From Dastarcus helophoroides (taxonomy: Eukaryota; Arthropoda; Insecta; Coleoptera; Bothrideridae), in contig CM053327.1 of NCBI GenBank assembly GCA_028583605.1, forward strand, positions 4,897,316 through 4,961,315: 64,000 nt of DNA, in the 5' to 3' direction. This document shows, in pieces, positions 62,801-64,000 of this stretch. The notes under the pieces were generated by a model. That model searched no databases and was not told where the DNA came from. It saw only the letters and a list, made by a program, of their open reading frames with translations. How positions within the stretch are numbered: the stretch's first letter is position 1; each line of letters starts with the position of its first letter. The translations under genes and the position numbers were made by a program.

Positions 62801-62980
62801 TAAAAGTTACTTATATAATTTTAGGATGAAACTACAAAAACTAGTAGTACAGCAAATGAATTAGGACTAGCAAATGTTGGAGGAGTATTCGTCGTGCTGA
62901 TGGGCGGAATGGGAGTAGCATGTGTAATAGCTGTATGCGAATTTGTTTGGAAATCAAGAAAAGTAGCTGTGGAGGAAAGG
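2696..62980 (+). CDS. Kainate-type ionotropic glutamate receptor subunit (GRIK2-like), partial at both ends, 14 exons
   Basis: Ligand-gated cation channel subunit of the plasma membrane, expected at synapses. Joining the 14 exons listed separately gives 822 codons with matching phases and no stop. Numbering from the first full codon (2698): amino-terminal domain about 1-390, S1 about 391-515, M1 520-542, pore loop 569-584 with the Q/R-site Q580, M3 599-620 ending in [15 protein letters not shown] (609-623), S2 624-770, M4 789-811. Ligand contacts visible are T477 and R482 (motif ADLTITYDR), S648/T649 (GGST) and E699 (LMEST). The family is usually 850-920 residues, so a signal peptide and a C-terminal tail are missing. 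Potential glycosylation sites include NIT, NST, NFT and NKT in the extracellular part. The closest named relatives are insect kainate receptors and vertebrate GluK1-3; which insect paralogue this is cannot be settled by eye. Confidence 0.96.
2852..7285. other. Intron 1 of the receptor
   Basis: 4.4 kb of AT-rich intron. I recognise no coding relic. A small imperfect hairpin lies at about 4859-4896, with gctttactaaac facing gtttggtaaagt. The segment 4240-4450, rich in variants of acttgca and gtgtaaa, resembles 28620-28760 in intron 7 and may be an old repeat. Confidence 0.6.
7286..7470 (+). CDS. Receptor exon 2 (amino-terminal domain)
   Basis: Acceptor is ttattttgtag before 7286 and donor is gtaactgt from 7471. 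Two bases complete the V codon split with exon 1, giving [20 protein letters not shown] across the junction. It continues through [20 protein letters not shown] to [18 protein letters not shown] is the classic glutamate receptor amino-terminal-domain motif. The exon ends in phase 0. Confidence 0.96.
7471..9366. other. Intron 2 of the receptor
   Basis: 1.9 kb, very AT-rich. No repeat family or coding relic recognised. Confidence 0.6.
9367..9524 (+). CDS. Receptor exon 3 (amino-terminal domain)
   Basis: Acceptor is gtataatttatttcag and donor is gtaaattt. It encodes [20 protein letters not shown] through QLGEGTDY plus two bases of an Arg codon. The [10 protein letters not shown] block is the strand that in the family carries WxxxTIxYE. 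The intron that follows is over 10 kb and full of repeats. Confidence 0.96.
9573..9842. repeat. Foldback MITE, long inverted arms
   Basis: The left end (agggtgattctaaaagtag, 9576) and the right end (ctacttttagaatctccttg, ending 9840) are inverted. The match continues inward for roughly 120 bp per arm (attcgtattttag against its complement, then ttcgttttcgag). The whole unit is about 270 bp with hardly any spacer. A half copy of the same family sits at 61750-61880. Confidence 0.75.
10030..10800 (+). pseudogene. Non-LTR retrotransposon reverse transcriptase relic (jockey/CR1-like)
   Basis: Translation across frames gives [18 protein letters not shown] (10060 on), FYHSISS and [11 protein letters not shown]. 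Then follow [13 protein letters not shown] and [10 protein letters not shown], matching the LINE palm-domain blocks up to just before the YADD box. Further on, RTSKLWN and [16 protein letters not shown] (10623-10720) resemble the C-terminal end of the same class of ORF2. Stops, frameshifts and lost key residues show it is dead. It lies inside intron 3 in the sense orientation. Confidence 0.65.
11604..11858 (+). CDS. Unidentified 84-residue ORF inside intron 3
   Basis: From the ATG at 11604 the frame is open for 84 codons ([12 protein letters not shown]... ending LRATLN) to TAA. It is preceded by a plausible acceptor (tttctttatcaattatag, ending 11571) and followed by AATAAA at about 11870. The frame is open from before the acceptor. 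It cannot be a receptor exon: joined to exon 3 it stops at the second codon. The composition is helical and Asn/Ile-rich, with no domain I recognise. It could be the last exon of a nested gene, a transposon remnant, or a chance ORF in AT-rich DNA. Confidence 0.25.
   Translation: MKTSKSEFGEIVNNSTMCMESARHLCNYFINKFIVITSSERIDVLYILIDKIHEIIMVENRNNNNLNISYEFKNLRAYLRATLN
12265..12935. repeat. Divergent foldback element
   Basis: The arms face each other. gttccaaatatgcaccatatgc (12520) opposes gcaaataatgcacatttggaac (12625), and acgcatctagatttgcg opposes the complement of the segment around 12790. The outer ends read atacagggtcgacat and (inverted) atacgggatataaat. The arms are about 250 bp, clearly mutated, with short centre sequence. 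No coding content. Confidence 0.55.
13591..14695 (+). repeat. Truncated copy A of the intron 3 long-TIR element
   Basis: Begins acagggtgac and shares, in the same order, the blocks tacaaaatgctgat, aatgtttaaaatgcat, gaaaatatgctgcat and gatgcatagaattta with the opposite-strand copy at 17769-19506. It breaks off near 14695, so it lacks its right terminal repeat. Homology to the region beyond the right copy also extends leftwards to about 13490 (acgccagatataactttaaa). Confidence 0.7.
15216..15600 (+). pseudogene. Tc1/mariner-superfamily transposase relic
   Basis: [20 protein letters not shown] (about 15288-15345) resembles the helix-turn-helix of insect IS630-Tc1-mariner transposases. Downstream, in another frame, comes MLFTDKITV (about 15480-15506), like the LFTDEATF box that holds the first catalytic Asp. 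Frameshifts separate them and no second DD(E/D) part follows. Confidence 0.5.
16783..16835 (+). repeat. Insect dispersed-repeat terminus
   Basis: actagctattacccgcgcct ttgtctgcgg closely resembles the CTAGCTGTTGCCCGCG-type motif common at the ends of dispersed repeats in many insect genomes. I recognise only this terminal part; the body of the element is not clear. Confidence 0.45.
17769..19506. mobile_element. Long-TIR (foldback) DNA element, non-coding, 1.7 kb
   Basis: The left end cagggtgagtcatcagtagg (17769) and the right end atgactcaccct (19495-19506) are inverted, and the match runs inward about 300 bp. Left blocks tacagagtggtgcagtaaag and gaaataggaaaccctatata face complements near 19330-19380. 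Flanks ttata on both sides could be a target duplication. The middle contains a second inverted pair (18237 and about 19085, core gtgattagcaaacgcaaaatg against ttttgctttgctaaccaccc), so one element has inserted into another. No ORF of note. Confidence 0.65.
19741..19882 (+). CDS. Receptor exon 4 (amino-terminal domain)
   Basis: Acceptor is a long T tract ending in cag; donor is gtaagtat. The first base completes Arg. It reads [20 protein letters not shown], then [20 protein letters not shown] and SYLITSL, matching the PLLK, DCS and GMM-Y-Y blocks of kainate receptors. It ends in phase 0. Confidence 0.96.
19950..21180 (-). pseudogene. LINE endonuclease-domain relic
   Basis: Minus-strand translation gives [16 protein letters not shown] (20659-20709), the GDFN box of apurinic-type LINE endonucleases. 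Later come [15 protein letters not shown] and [17 protein letters not shown] (about 20350-20505), where the SDH box is intact. Stops and frameshifts interrupt the rest. Lower coordinates (20080-20170) continue with [20 protein letters not shown]. It fills most of intron 4, antisense to the receptor. Probably the jockey/CR1-like type of ORF2. Confidence 0.65.
21648..21809 (+). CDS. Receptor exon 5 (amino-terminal domain)
   Basis: Acceptor is taactcttttag and donor is gtaaattt. This 54-codon, phase 0-0 exon reads [20 protein letters not shown] and on to VREWTLSEV and VDVSPIIM. It contains the sequon NIT. The next coding piece in frame is either the 21-nt microexon at 23472 or, if that is skipped, exon 7. 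Confidence 0.96.
22139..22563. repeat. MITE-like repeat with CCCACTGGA-type inverted ends
   Basis: The left end atacaacgtgtcccactgga and the right end ccagtggggcgcaatgtat are inverted. Internal blocks such as ctgttgtaacttctttattt recur at 42729-43050 (same orientation). The left part recurs inverted at 44555-44667, so three copies lie in this one gene. Confidence 0.6.
23472..23492 (+). CDS. Candidate 21-nt microexon of the receptor
   Basis: A T-rich tract ending in attgcag is followed by 21 nt and then the donor gtaagaat. The piece is phase 0-0 and open, encoding DNSTFVK, so including or skipping it keeps the frame. Included, the protein reads [23 protein letters not shown], adding an N-glycosylation sequon (NST) to the amino-terminal domain just before the conserved ALMYDAV helix. 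The splice signals are as good as those of the neighbouring exons. No transcript evidence is available to me, so this is a strong inference. Confidence 0.72.
24590..24900 (+). pseudogene. Transposase C-terminal relic (Tc1/mariner superfamily)
   Basis: The reading FMFQNDKRH then RPVHEYLEG (24590-24650) resembles the FQQDGAPPH ... REYL block around the second catalytic Asp of insect mariner-like transposases. A decayed DLP-RFLF segment (24690-24715) stands where the SPDL-P-DFFLW box would be. Strongly degraded; family assignment is tentative. Confidence 0.4.
25276..25351. repeat. Perfect 21-bp stem hairpin
   Basis: cctttaccatatcggcaatt c (25276-25296) and its exact reverse complement (25331-25351) enclose a 34-nt loop containing actggcgaaatacgtatcgcg. 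The loop and right arm recur, mutated, at 38287-38330 in intron 8, so this is a small dispersed element rather than a chance palindrome. Confidence 0.8.
25566..25718 (+). CDS. Receptor exon 7 (amino-terminal domain)
   Basis: Acceptor is aaatgtctgttgcag and donor is gtaagtat. It is 51 codons, phase 0-0, reading [20 protein letters not shown], then [20 protein letters not shown] and NYMKV. The [10 protein letters not shown] and LSCD-W-HG-L-NYM blocks are diagnostic for kainate-type receptors, the cysteine being part of the conserved amino-terminal-domain disulfide. Confidence 0.96.
25719..27440. other. Intron 7, first part: no gene recognised
   Basis: AT-rich intron sequence with CAGGATG-type MITE scraps near 25860. 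Between 27050 and 27250 the DNA is somewhat more GC-rich (cgtccggcgcatgtgcattc). No coding relic identified. Confidence 0.45.
27450..27795. repeat. Foldback element with 27-bp perfect inverted core
   Basis: atatatgtaatacttctata tggccag (27466-27492) is repeated exactly in inverted form at 27742-27768, and weaker pairing extends inward (ttcctcgattctt against agaataggaa). The roughly 250-bp centre is relatively GC-rich (cacgcgcagtcatgattcgc). Short ORFs here are artefacts of this composition. Confidence 0.65.
28133..28405 (-). CDS. Unrecognised minus-strand ORF in intron 7
   Basis: 90 open codons on the minus strand ([17 protein letters not shown]... ending VFFIASK). Basic and Thr/Asn-rich, no motif I know, no evident splice frame. 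Possibly transposon-derived because the surroundings are repeats. A chance ORF is quite likely. Confidence 0.15.
   Translation of the reverse strand: MEYIINNARSHRFREIVKKNGIGSFCSVLYGLNKVVKNSTKTVTVNTLIRILNKAYTMTSILIVKRASDHLTTKSRNLWKMPGVFFIASK
30290..31060 (+). pseudogene. Tc1/mariner-like transposase relic, part 1
   Basis: [19 protein letters not shown] (about 30312-30369) is the helix-turn-helix. [18 protein letters not shown] (30430-30483) is the SPDL-P-DF box near the third catalytic acidic residue. The segment 30915-31000 repeats the WPSRSPDL block, so two diverged copies or an internal duplication are present. It ends in [11 protein letters not shown] (about 31025-31057), exactly where the Penelope-like element starts. 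Confidence 0.65.
31049..31060. repeat. Target-site duplication of the Penelope-like element, left copy
   Basis: cactatttagag here is repeated exactly at 32279-32290, directly flanking both ends of the inserted element. Confidence 0.8.
31106..31156 (-). ncRNA. Hammerhead-ribozyme-like core in the inverted terminal repeat
   Basis: On the minus strand CTGAAGA (31145-31151) is followed by a 4-bp stem GCCC/GGGC (31140-31143 with 31125-31128) and then GAAAC GTC (31117-31124). This fits the hammerhead pattern CUGANGA - stem II - GAA with a palindromic ACGU stem III that needs a dimer. TTTG before and CAAA after could form stem I. One unpaired A precedes stem II, unlike the consensus. Such motifs are known in Penelope-like elements; activity here is inference. 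Confidence 0.4.
31262..31895 (+). pseudogene. GIY-YIG endonuclease end of a Penelope-like element ORF
   Basis: [20 protein letters not shown] (from 31579) is the GIY-YIG core with the CxC pair typical of Penelope-like endonucleases. [28 protein letters not shown] and, after an in-frame [22 protein letters not shown] up to TGA at 31893-31895 follow the family order. The catalytic Arg after YIGETG is kept. Upstream (31295-31390) [12 protein letters not shown] and then frameshifted remnants join it to the lost reverse transcriptase. Confidence 0.85.
32279..32440 (+). pseudogene. Tc1/mariner-like transposase relic, part 2 (C-terminus)
   Basis: After the second copy of cactatttagag the transposase reading resumes. 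[20 protein letters not shown] (32329-32388) resembles the usual C-terminal end ...RRxxxCIEVNGGQFEHLL of insect mariner-like proteins. Together with part 1 it shows that the Penelope-like element cut this coding region. Confidence 0.6.
33745..33963 (+). CDS. Receptor exon 8 (end of amino-terminal domain, linker to S1)
   Basis: Acceptor is gcgtactttttag and donor is gtaagcgc. It is 73 codons in phase 0-0. [20 protein letters not shown] is the conserved GLTG-I-F-GxR block. [20 protein letters not shown] follows, and the exon ends in [10 protein letters not shown], the first strand of S1. Sequons NST, NFT and NKT are present. An 8-kb intron with nested transposons precedes it. Confidence 0.96.
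34253..34617. repeat. Foldback element with perfect 20-bp central stem
   Basis: The centre pairs aataaaaataagtcttgcta (34421-34440) with its exact complement at 34451-34470 across a 10-nt loop. Arms continue outward with mismatches: gtgagtcgaattta against taaactcgactcac, attatttccgtaa against ttacggaaataat, gatatgaaag against ctttcatatc. About 365 bp in all. Confidence 0.85.
34650..39050. other. Intron 8, central part: mostly unassigned
   Basis: No coding relic recognised. 35590-35880 is a more GC-rich repeat (35761-35808 recurs inverted at 42011-42057) that includes ctccgccttcggcgtcgtgc. 38287-38330 is a decayed copy of the hairpin at 25276. 38660-38735 is a loose hairpin (gtatacaaccgcc facing gcggttgtata). 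Confidence 0.5.
39060..40770 (-). pseudogene. Non-LTR retrotransposon ORF2 relic, reverse transcriptase to C-terminus
   Basis: Read on the minus strand from 40770: [18 protein letters not shown], then NDKKD-type [19 protein letters not shown] (40712-40600) and [32 protein letters not shown] follows (about 40165-40105), then [18 protein letters not shown] and [15 protein letters not shown] (39700-40044), where the YADD box is [24 protein letters not shown] and the end block [18 protein letters not shown] (39150-39205) complete it. Stops and frameshifts occur throughout. The start is truncated, as is usual for LINEs. The domain order fits RTE-like or related insect LINEs. Confidence 0.8.
41224..41654 (+). 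CDS. Receptor exon 9 (S1 ligand-binding half and M1)
   Basis: The largest exon of the gene: acceptor ttaattttag, donor gtaagtat. It begins [20 protein letters not shown], then [20 protein letters not shown] and [17 protein letters not shown] (474-482) carries the ligand-binding Thr477 and Arg482. The position that is Pro in vertebrate AMPA and kainate receptors is Asp475 here. M1 is about 520-541 ([20 protein letters not shown]). Two bases of an Arg codon are carried to exon 10. Confidence 0.97.
41655..45140. other. Intron 9 of the receptor: repeats, no coding relic
   Basis: Contains the inverted partner (42011-42057) of the 35761 repeat, a partial copy (42729-43050) of the MITE at 22139, an inverted partial copy (44555-44667) of the same MITE, and CACCCTGTATA scraps near 43945. 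The remainder is plain AT-rich sequence. Confidence 0.55.
45141..45278 (+). CDS. Receptor exon 10 (M1-M2 linker and pore loop, Q/R site)
   Basis: Acceptor is tatatgttttag and donor is gtaagttg. It reads [20 protein letters not shown] and [20 protein letters not shown]. The re-entrant pore loop ends in MQQGCD. The Q/R-site codon (Q580) is CAA at 45253-45255, so the genome encodes the calcium-permeable glutamine form. Both junction codons (Arg before, Lys after) are split as expected. Confidence 0.97.
45622..46060. repeat. Tandem duplication, two copies of about 220 bp
   Basis: Copy 1 starts tttcatttattgaaataaaa at 45622, copy 2 at 45843; both end in gaattctgtt. They share nttctgacagaccagattaacgctgct and differ mainly by single-base insertions and deletions in short homopolymers. 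That pattern is as typical of uncorrected sequencing error as of mutation. Confidence 0.85.
46310..46780 (-). pseudogene. LINE ORF2 scrap (region after the reverse transcriptase)
   Basis: Minus-strand reading [20 protein letters not shown] then [16 protein letters not shown] (46448-46545) resembles the LYKAxVRPxMEYCSHLW block following the reverse transcriptase palm in insect LINEs. Short, frameshifted further on. It may belong to the same family as the relic at 10030. Confidence 0.5.
47640..47750 (+). repeat. Fragment of the intron 4 LINE family, opposite orientation
   Basis: attctgcaccactttgccct to aaatttggttcagac is the reverse-complement match of 20170-20270. About 110 bp recognisable. 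Confidence 0.6.
48485..48790 (-). repeat. Inverted copy of the intron 12 tandem-repeat family, with its own hairpin
   Basis: 48570-48720 is the reverse complement of the unit at 52320-52480 (tttggtttccaaacttcgaatct, aaccgcttcgctaggtg). At 48494-48600 it also folds on itself: agatctcgtcagtttggtat faces atctaccaaactgacaagatct. The minus-strand ORF here is the same short frame seen at 52303, so it is not a gene. Confidence 0.75.
48900..49206 (-). repeat. Right-end copy of the intron 3 long-TIR element
   Basis: Ends tactgactcaccctgtata, preceded by ttgtaggagcaacatgattttac, which matches ttgtaggagctgcagggctttac at 19467-19490 and so the right terminal repeat of 17769-19506. The body is truncated. 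Confidence 0.55.
49573..49771 (+). CDS. Receptor exon 11 (M3 gate and start of S2)
   Basis: Acceptor is ttttcattttcag and donor is gtatggca. After the split Lys it reads [20 protein letters not shown] and then [15 protein letters not shown], the most conserved motif of the family, which forms the channel gate. It continues through [20 protein letters not shown] to FFR. S648 and T649 correspond to the residues binding the ligand gamma-carboxylate. The following intron is only 246 bp, the shortest in the gene. Confidence 0.97.
50018..50249 (+). CDS. Receptor exon 12 (S2 ligand-binding half)
   Basis: Acceptor is ggtaaatttccag and donor is gtaagaaa. It encodes [20 protein letters not shown], then [15 protein letters not shown] and [19 protein letters not shown], ending with one base of an Asn codon. 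E699 in LMEST matches the glutamate that contacts the ligand amino group. One Cys (NCELTQ) is the usual S2 disulfide partner. Confidence 0.97.
50990..51790 (-). pseudogene. Second minus-strand LINE ORF2 relic
   Basis: Minus-strand blocks: [18 protein letters not shown], then [19 protein letters not shown] and [11 protein letters not shown] (51790-51500). [13 protein letters not shown] follows, with a decayed RRGRPRKTW-like segment (51270-51150). The KWGLxxNxxKTKYM ... EEYKYLG order is that of the thumb region after the YADD box in a common insect LINE group, distinct in sequence from the relic at 39060. Frameshifted and dead. Confidence 0.6.
52232..52862. repeat. Tandem duplication, about 1.7 copies of a 376-bp unit
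   Basis: gcaagaagaatgcaacctag (52219) recurs at 52595, and the open frame beginning [20 protein letters not shown] occurs identically at 52303 and 52679. The near-identical copies imply a recent duplication. The second copy stops after atgctaataa (52859). A related inverted copy lies at 48485-48790, so the unit is also dispersed. The frame is a repeat by-product, not a gene. Confidence 0.85.
53105..53590. repeat. Degenerate minisatellite, units of roughly 50-60 bp
   Basis: The phrase agggttaacaccctctaaagttgat recurs with variation at about 53109, 53168, 53242, 53297, 53391 and 53445. It alternates with tcctctgatactact-like spacers. Unit length is uneven, and ccctc-rich sequence continues to about 53590. 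Confidence 0.7.
54372..54487 (+). CDS. Receptor exon 13 (end of S2)
   Basis: Acceptor is actcgttttcag and donor is gtaatact. It completes Asn and reads [20 protein letters not shown], then [25 protein letters not shown] and the WW pair are family hallmarks, and the final Cys is the second half of the S2 disulfide. It ends in phase 0. Confidence 0.96.
54930..55225 (+). repeat. Probable 5' LTR/leader of the Gypsy relic
   Basis: Precedes the primer-binding-like site at 55227. It includes a perfect 20-bp tandem (tgagatagttagttggttaa, 55089-55128) and AATAAA at about 55170, with the end gataacgtgca. The left limit is uncertain because no second LTR is seen for comparison. Confidence 0.4.
55227..55244 (+). 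other. Primer-binding-site-like sequence of the Gypsy relic
   Basis: tggtgtcagaagtgagat begins with TGG and resembles the TGGTGTCAGAAGTGGGAT type of tRNA primer-binding site used by many LTR retrotransposons. It stands 5-6 bases after a CA that may close the LTR, and about 170 bp before the gag frame. Confidence 0.6.
55399..57245 (+). pseudogene. Gypsy-type LTR retrotransposon relic: gag, zinc knuckle, protease; no reverse transcriptase
   Basis: An open 127-codon coiled-coil stretch rich in E, K, Q and R (55399-55782) precedes gag blocks in shifting frames: [18 protein letters not shown], [19 protein letters not shown] (55940-56000), [17 protein letters not shown] (56130-56180). A damaged CCHC knuckle CYNCGKPG (56325 on) follows. 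[22 protein letters not shown] (56680-56740) and the frame at 56878-57069 match the protease-to-polymerase linker of Gypsy elements. The sequence breaks at about 57245 before any polymerase. It sits sense in intron 13. Confidence 0.75.
57260..58280. repeat. Cluster of related MITE scraps in both orientations
   Basis: ggtacatttttcttactcaa-type blocks occur inverted at 57281-57420, direct at 57893-58035 and again direct at 61600-61737. A second shared block, tttagaatttaaaggtctatta, occurs at 57816 and 58240. The pieces suggest one repeat family inserted several times and rearranged. Confidence 0.6.
58831..59067. mobile_element. MITE of 237 bp with about 33-bp terminal inverted repeats
   Basis: The left end tacagtatgtccggcgatgg ggtagacaagagggc and the right end gccctcttgtctaccccatc gccggacattgta are near-perfect inverted repeats, flanked by TA-rich sequence (TATA on both sides). 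No ORF. Ends and TA target fit a Tc1/mariner-mobilised MITE. The tight match of the ends suggests it is one of the youngest insertions in the window. A CAGGGTG motif lies inside it (58914). Confidence 0.85.
59640..60395 (+). repeat. Satellite-like tandem array, 265-bp unit, about 2.8 copies
   Basis: acagggtgttcagctaaaag starts units at 59883 and 60148. gaggcaacctagaaactaaaagcttg recurs at about 59801, 60064 and 60331, and gtataaaagat with ataaaatatattttatgtta recurs three times. The first copy lacks its head. The unit carries the CAGGGTG end typical of local MITEs, so it may have arisen by tandem amplification of such an element. ORFs inside are artefacts. Confidence 0.88.
60490..60654 (-). 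CDS. Candidate minus-strand exon, 55 codons
   Basis: On the minus strand ATG at 60654 opens 55 codons ([20 protein letters not shown] ... [17 protein letters not shown]) that end exactly at a strong donor, CAG|GTAAGTGC, with phase 0. TNAEKCRxxRQRKK resembles the basic TNAERCRRYRERKK-type N-terminus seen on some insect transposon proteins and basic-region proteins. The next exon, if any, would lie left of the satellite at 59640-60395. Could be the first exon of a nested gene or of a transposon. Confidence 0.35.
60903..61380. repeat. Tandem array, about 107-bp unit, flanked by a direct repeat
   Basis: gacagatactatgtca occurs at 61045 and 61153, and a variant (atagatactatgtca) near 61259, within units of about 107 bp (61010-61290). 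The array ends in caccctgta. The flanking sequence ataaaaatattgcattttaat is present on both sides (60915 and 61337), as if the array sits in a duplicated target or inside a larger repeat. Confidence 0.75.
61745..61890 (+). repeat. Half copy of the intron 3 foldback MITE
   Basis: tacaagatgattctaaaagtagtaccataga to aatgcttcgtttccgagtta matches one arm of the element at 9573-9842. The opposing arm is absent. Confidence 0.65.
62825..62980 (+). CDS. Receptor exon 14 (M4), probable internal exon
   Basis: Acceptor is ataattttag. It reads [20 protein letters not shown], then M4 [20 protein letters not shown] and [14 protein letters not shown] good donor, gtgagcag, starts at 62981 and leaves phase 0, so a further exon for the cytoplasmic tail is expected beyond 64000. 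If the donor is not used, the frame continues for 8 codons (VSSILHDT) to a TAG at 63005-63007. Confidence 0.93.
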
Positions 62981-64000
62981 GTGAGCAGCATTCTGCACGA
63001 CACGTAGCTATAGGAGAATTTCTTAGATAGTAAAATTTTATACGAACAGCAACAATAAATACAACGATTTATTATTTACTAAGAGATTTATTGTACAACA
63101 CTTGAAATGGTTTTAATTTTAAATCTAGGTGGTCTATGTTACTGAAAGATCCAGAAGGATTTTTCGTGCCATTCACACTAAATTTTTCTATGTAGCCCAG
63201 GTGATAGTGGCATCAATACTACAATGGGTGCATTGTATTGGGATTTTTACTATAACTGGATGCTGACTTTCAAACACCTAATAAGATTGGGAGGGAAATC
63301 AGATTACCTTTTTAAGGTACTGTTCACCGGCAGTAATCGGAGTAAAGAGTTTTGAAAACGTTATATCACCGCGTCATATAGAGAGAGAGAGGTGAGACCC
63401 AAGCGGTCACTACTGCTAATCATCTGGCATAGACCGTAAGGCTAAAGACACACGAAGCGGTTTTCGCCGAGTCGGCTGCCGACTCGGCAGCCGACTCGGC
63501 ATCTGATTCCATGGGATTTTATGGTAGTGAAAACACGCAGCGTCGCGCCGAGGCTGTGTCGAGCGTACCCTCGACTGGACGAGGCGCAGCTAGCGTTTTT
63601 ATGACTTCAAGCGTACCATCGTCTATACCTGCTTTACGGTGGTGTTCACACGACAAGCGGTTTTTAAGCTGTGAATATCAAGCATAGTTGTCAAATATTG
63701 CTTATGTGCAATTTTTGTGATTTTTTCACACGAGAAATAAATATTCCTTGTGCTTCTTAGTAACTGCATAAATTTAGATAACGAATAATCACTTTGCAGG
63801 GAAAAGGCTCAATTAAGAAAAAGCAATAGAATAACTAAATGTGTGGGGTTATTACAAGTTGGAAAACGTCTCATGACTGTATCTTGCTTAAATATGTCCC
63901 CTTTTATCAAACACATTAATTCATTAAATGAATTTTAAGACATACGTAAATAATTAAAAAATTTTGCGACATCGGTTTGAATTGTCCTCATAAATAGAAC
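62981..64000. other. Sequence after exon 14: intron or 3' flank
   Basis: No further receptor exon recognised. 63435-63640 is a GC-rich repeat-like block with overlapping palindromes (gccgagtcggctgccgactc at 63467). The rest is AT-rich without coding signs. An AATAAA at about 63053 could serve a short transcript ending at the in-frame stop 63005-63007. Confidence 0.5.

Noticed and set aside
1..64000. tRNA, rRNA, CRISPR or bacterial-type operon
   Set aside because: Nothing resembling these was seen; the window is a large-intron animal gene.

Overview
The window is AT-rich, repeat-rich animal DNA whose single recognisable host gene is an insect-type ionotropic glutamate receptor of the kainate class (GRIK2-like). 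It reads on the + strand across almost the whole window. The protein sequence and the transposon types (Penelope-like element with a GIY-YIG domain, LINEs, Gypsy, Tc1/mariner-like relics, many CAGGGTG-ended foldback elements) point to an insect, probably a beetle. The beetle call is inference; the insect call is firmer.

The receptor can be assembled from 14 exons (2696 to 62980), all in phase with GT-AG borders and free of frameshifts or stops. They give 822 residues: amino-terminal domain (exons 1-8), S1 and M1 (exon 9), pore loop with a Q/R-site glutamine (exon 10), M3 with the [10 protein letters not shown] gate motif and the start of S2 (exon 11), the rest of S2 (exons 12-13) and M4 (exon 14). 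The signal-peptide exon is not found and probably lies left of the window. The last exon probably lies right of it, unless transcripts end at an in-frame stop 8 codons beyond the exon 14 donor. One proposed exon is only 21 nt and carries an N-glycosylation sequon.

Most of the rest is intron filled with transposon debris. Intron 3 (10 kb) holds a foldback element, a LINE reverse transcriptase relic, an unexplained 84-codon ORF and two opposed copies of a long-TIR repeat. Intron 4 holds a LINE endonuclease relic. Intron 7 holds a 4.5-kb Tc1/mariner-like element into which a Penelope-like element inserted, leaving a 12-bp target duplication. Intron 8 has a perfect-stem foldback and a long minus-strand LINE. 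Intron 10 has a 220-bp tandem duplication and LINE scraps. Intron 12 has another minus-strand LINE, a 376-bp tandem duplication and a minisatellite. Intron 13 has a decayed Gypsy (gag, zinc knuckle, protease), a clean TA-flanked MITE, a 265-bp satellite, a 107-bp tandem array and a candidate minus-strand exon.

No tRNA, rRNA or CRISPR was seen. Coordinates of exons come from reading splice sites by eye; repeat borders are good to about 5-20 bases.
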